A stretch of DNA of 64,000 bases from positions 1,860,001 to 1,924,000 of the forward strand of contig OZ345357.1 of assembly GCA_977006965.1 (NCBI GenBank), written 5' to 3'. The notes under the pieces were generated by a model. It searched no databases, was not told the origin of the DNA, and saw only the letters and a program-made list of their open reading frames with translations. Both the position numbers and the translations under genes were made by a program. Source of the DNA: Phymatolithon calcareum (taxonomy: Eukaryota; Rhodophyta; Florideophyceae; Hapalidiales). Shown here piece by piece: positions 61,743-64,000 of the stretch (position 1 is the first letter of the stretch; each line of letters begins with the position of its first letter).

Positions 61743-62437
61743 TTTGGATCGAAAGTAGACATATTTATTGTGTTTCTGTCGGAGCCTTCATGTAAGCGCC
61801 TAGAGCTTACAGAGCTGAGTGACGGCGGCACGTAAGCGGTGACGACCACTCACCATCCGCAAGCCCTTTCCGGTTGTCGAAGATGAATCAGGGAAGAACA
61901 ACAGGTTTGCCCTCTGGTTGCGACCACCCCTTTAGGGGACGTTCGCCAGTCCGGCTTCGCCGGACTGTGCCCCAGCTAGGCGAGCTCGCGCTTACCCGAT
62001 TCCTATTGCCGTGTACCTGCTGAGTTGATGTTCCCACCACACTCACGAACCTCACGCGGTCGTTCGGACCTGCAAGGAGGAGTTCGTATAATTGTCAGTA
62101 AACTTACGTTTCTCTTACATTTCCGCTTTCCGCGTTGTACGACAGTTTCACACTTTAGTTGGTGCATCCAGGAATTCACAGCTCTAGAATTTAGAAATCT
62201 AGCGATTGCGGAGTGATGCATCCAGGAATACAAGGTGTAATTTTAGCAACCAATAGAAGAGCAAAAATTTGGCGCCACTTTGATATTACAAACACCCTTT
62301 CGCTTCCCGCGGTCACTGCCAAATTATAGTACTCCACGACAGTACTACTACTGTACTCCGGAACCTCTCCACAGGCTTACCTCGAAAGCTAACTCCGAAT
62401 CCTGCATCTGCTACGGCAACGATATAACGCAATCTAA
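61743..62437. other. Left flank or 5' end of the Harbinger element
   Basis: No gene is supported. A hairpin lies at 61947-61967 (cagtccggc-ttc-gccggactg). gcatccaggaat occurs twice (near 62165 and 62219). The left end of the Harbinger element was not identified. Confidence 0.4.
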
Positions 62438-63499
62438 ATGCACCCATCAGCGATGAATCCTCATTCGAGCACTACTCCAATCCGTTCAGGAAGCACCGTC
62501 GCTCCGATAGCGTCATTCGAGCCATCCACGCCTCGCGTTTTTGCAAGGTCTGTTCCATTTGCAGCTGATACCCCCCGTGGTCCGCCGATGCCGATTGCAG
62601 GAAGTACTAACCGGCCGGCTATTGTAACGTCTAGTCAAAACGGACACCTCAGTAACCCCACTGCAGCTTCCAGCCGCGCAATTTCGATTCCTCCAGGATT
62701 CGCTGGCTACGGCATGCACCCAAACGCTTCATTTCCTGCGCAATCTGAGGGCCAACGCCCTCCAGCGTCGCCGGGAAGGACAAATAACGCAGGCTCTGGT
62801 CGCAGTACTGCACGTGCGCCTTGTCCTCCATCAAACAGGACCAAAGGTAGGACCGGTCGACAGCGTGGCGCTCGAAACTACAGTGATCAAGAGCTCAACG
62901 CTCTTCTCGATTTTACGGAGGAAGTTGAACCTCTCGGTGCAAATCAATGGGCTCTGGTAGCAAGCCACTTCAACCACTGGGTGACTGAGAACGGACGACC
63001 GCATCGTGACTACGAAAGTCTCAAGATGAAATTTGACAAACTCGTTGCCGAGAAGAAGCCCACAGGAGATCCAGACTGCCCTCCTGCAGTGCGTAGGGCA
63101 AAGATAATTTCGCGGAATATCTTGGGCAAGTGCAGCGCGTATGCTTTCGGTGACTCTGAAGAATCATCTGATGACGGAGATGCGCGTCACGGTAGCGAGG
63201 AGTCCATCATGGATTTAACCGGCGATATTGAGTCACCCAGAAGTGGCACACCAATGACATCAGAACCGATATCAGCATCAGTTGACGACTCTCCCGCGGG
63301 AACTACTCCAGAAAATTCCGGACGTGCTGTCCGAAGCACAGAAAATCGTACAACGGCATCCACACGTGCAGTGGGCTCTCTTGGCTGCGGTTCAAGGTCT
63401 AAGGGGCCCGTTGGTGTGCGAAAAAATGCGAGGAAGGCCGGTGCTACTGGACTTAAGCGGAACATTAACACCGATGATACTTTGCTCTCCTCAAGTTAA
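62438..63499 (+). CDS. Harbinger-associated MYB/SANT-like protein
   Basis: The 353-residue product is low-complexity and serine/proline-rich for the first 130 residues. A SANT/MYB-like trihelix domain follows at about 140-225: GARNYSDQELNALLDFTEEV, WALVASHFNHWVTENGRPHR and YESLKMKFDKLVAEKKPTGD. A serine/acidic stretch then includes SDDGDARHGSEESIMDLTGD. PIF/Harbinger elements normally encode a DNA-binding MYB-like protein that brings the transposase to the nucleus and DNA. The gene is convergent with the DDE transposase and the 3' ends overlap by 35 bp. The methionine used is close to the beginning of the frame. Confidence 0.85.
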   Translation: MHPSAMNPHSSTTPIRSGSTVAPIASFEPSTPRVFARSVPFAADTPRGPPMPIAGSTNRPAIVTSSQNGHLSNPTAASSRAISIPPGFAGYGMHPNASFPAQSEGQRPPASPGRTNNAGSGRSTARAPCPPSNRTKGRTGRQRGARNYSDQELNALLDFTEEVEPLGANQWALVASHFNHWVTENGRPHRDYESLKMKFDKLVAEKKPTGDPDCPPAVRRAKIISRNILGKCSAYAFGDSEESSDDGDARHGSEESIMDLTGDIESPRSGTPMTSEPISASVDDSPAGTTPENSGRAVRSTENRTTASTRAVGSLGCGSRSKGPVGVRKNARKAGATGLKRNINTDDTLLSSS

Positions 63500-63989
63500 A
63501 GAGATGAATACAAATACGCAGGAGCCGCTTTCGCTTTTCGCTATCAGAGCTAAGAGGAGCTTTCAGTCTTGCAAAAGGTGCCTTTATGCTCCGCACGCCC
63601 CATTCTGCCGACTGCCGTTCGCTTGGCATTACTCTTTGCATCACAGCGTCGACAGCACCCATTACTTCAGAATCGATCGCCACACCGAGTTCATTTGATT
63701 TTCGACCGCGAACAATCTTCCCGTTTGAAAAGCGCGCTGTCGATCCAAACGCAGAATCGCAGAGAATTGCAAATCCTGGGGGCGTTATCTGGTCACTCAA
63801 CTTGGACGAAACTAGACCGGAGAGAGCAGCAAGGTTTCCATCGTGCCAGCTACCGGGGAAATTGACACCAGCATGAATAATTTCACCAAAAAAGTTCCAA
63901 ACGAAAAGGTTCGTTACTTCCACATTTTGCGTATAGCCTTCGTAGAATGCATTTTGGGTGTCGACGTCGATGTAATTCGCGCACGGCAT
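63465..63989 (-). CDS. PIF/Harbinger DDE transposase (C-terminal part, cut by window edge)
   Basis: This minus-strand frame of 174 residues continues beyond the right edge. It includes HAGVNFPGSWHDGNL, which holds a catalytic aspartate (SWHD), FAILCDSAFGSTARF with another conserved aspartate, and ERQSAEWGVRSIKAPFARLK with the catalytic glutamate. This is the DDE_Tnp_4-type nuclease core of PIF/Harbinger transposases. The frame is uninterrupted to the stop at 63465. The leftmost methionine available in the window is only the first visible one, and the true start is outside. Confidence 0.9.
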   Translation of the reverse strand: MPCANYIDVDTQNAFYEGYTQNVEVTNLFVWNFFGEIIHAGVNFPGSWHDGNLAALSGLVSSKLSDQITPPGFAILCDSAFGSTARFSNGKIVRGRKSNELGVAIDSEVMGAVDAVMQRVMPSERQSAEWGVRSIKAPFARLKAPLSSDSEKRKRLLRICIHLFNLRRAKYHRC

Positions 63990-64000
63990 CCGGCCGCCAT

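Overview
This window is nuclear DNA from a eukaryote that is very probably a red alga, perhaps a florideophyte such as Chondrus; the species is inference. The non-transposon genes are intronless and closely packed. Two carry plastid-type leaders, a CGFS glutaredoxin with a GIY-YIG-like N-terminal domain and a TPM-domain protein with a twin-arginine lumenal leader, so the organism is photosynthetic. Most of the remaining sequence is transposon debris. No rRNA, tRNA or CRISPR array could be supported.

Layout: 1-9.7 kb holds a solo LTR split by a LINE, a broken unrecognised gene carrying a hAT element and a LINE tail, and three more LINE fragments. 10.0-13.9 kb is one large minus-strand membrane protein with Sel1-type repeats. 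14-19.2 kb holds LINE fragments, a copy of an unclassified repeat family (called X here) and a second, intact solo LTR. 19.9-27.3 kb is the host-gene island: a coiled-coil protein, a heme-oxygenase-like protein that lacks the heme-ligand histidine, a YqgF-type RNase H, a TPM protein and a plastid monothiol glutaredoxin. 28.7-29.6 kb is a decayed leucine-rich gene. 30-35.3 kb holds three LINE copies. 35.4-38.4 kb has a tandem-repeat LTR-like block and two head-to-head X copies, one of them carrying a hAT element and a solo LTR. 41-43.5 kb holds a KDZ/HMGXB3-like transposase fragment and a frameshifted hypothetical gene. 43.8-48.2 kb is a Plavaka-like Tnp2 element with a divergent partner gene. 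49.5-54.8 kb is a decayed Copia-type retrotransposon interrupted by a complete MULE. 55.7-58.8 kb is a tyrosine-recombinase (DIRS/Ngaro-like) element without a visible reverse transcriptase. 60.8-61.7 kb is a nested pair of inverted-repeat elements. 62.4 kb to the right edge is a PIF/Harbinger element with convergent MYB-like and DDE genes.

The insertions can be ordered in time because target-site duplications (TSDs) can be read directly: 5 bp for four LTRs (one of them tentative), 8 bp for the hATs, 10 bp for the MULE, TA for the inverted-repeat element and 12-16 bp for three LINE tails. At two loci, skipping the inserted element restores a readable protein (the Copia protein across the MULE, the X reading frame across the hAT). 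The most unusual item is a LINE family whose reverse transcriptase carries about 140 extra residues between the YADD box and the FKYLG motif. The insert contains a C2H2 zinc finger and a small Tudor-like block and is present in two separate copies.
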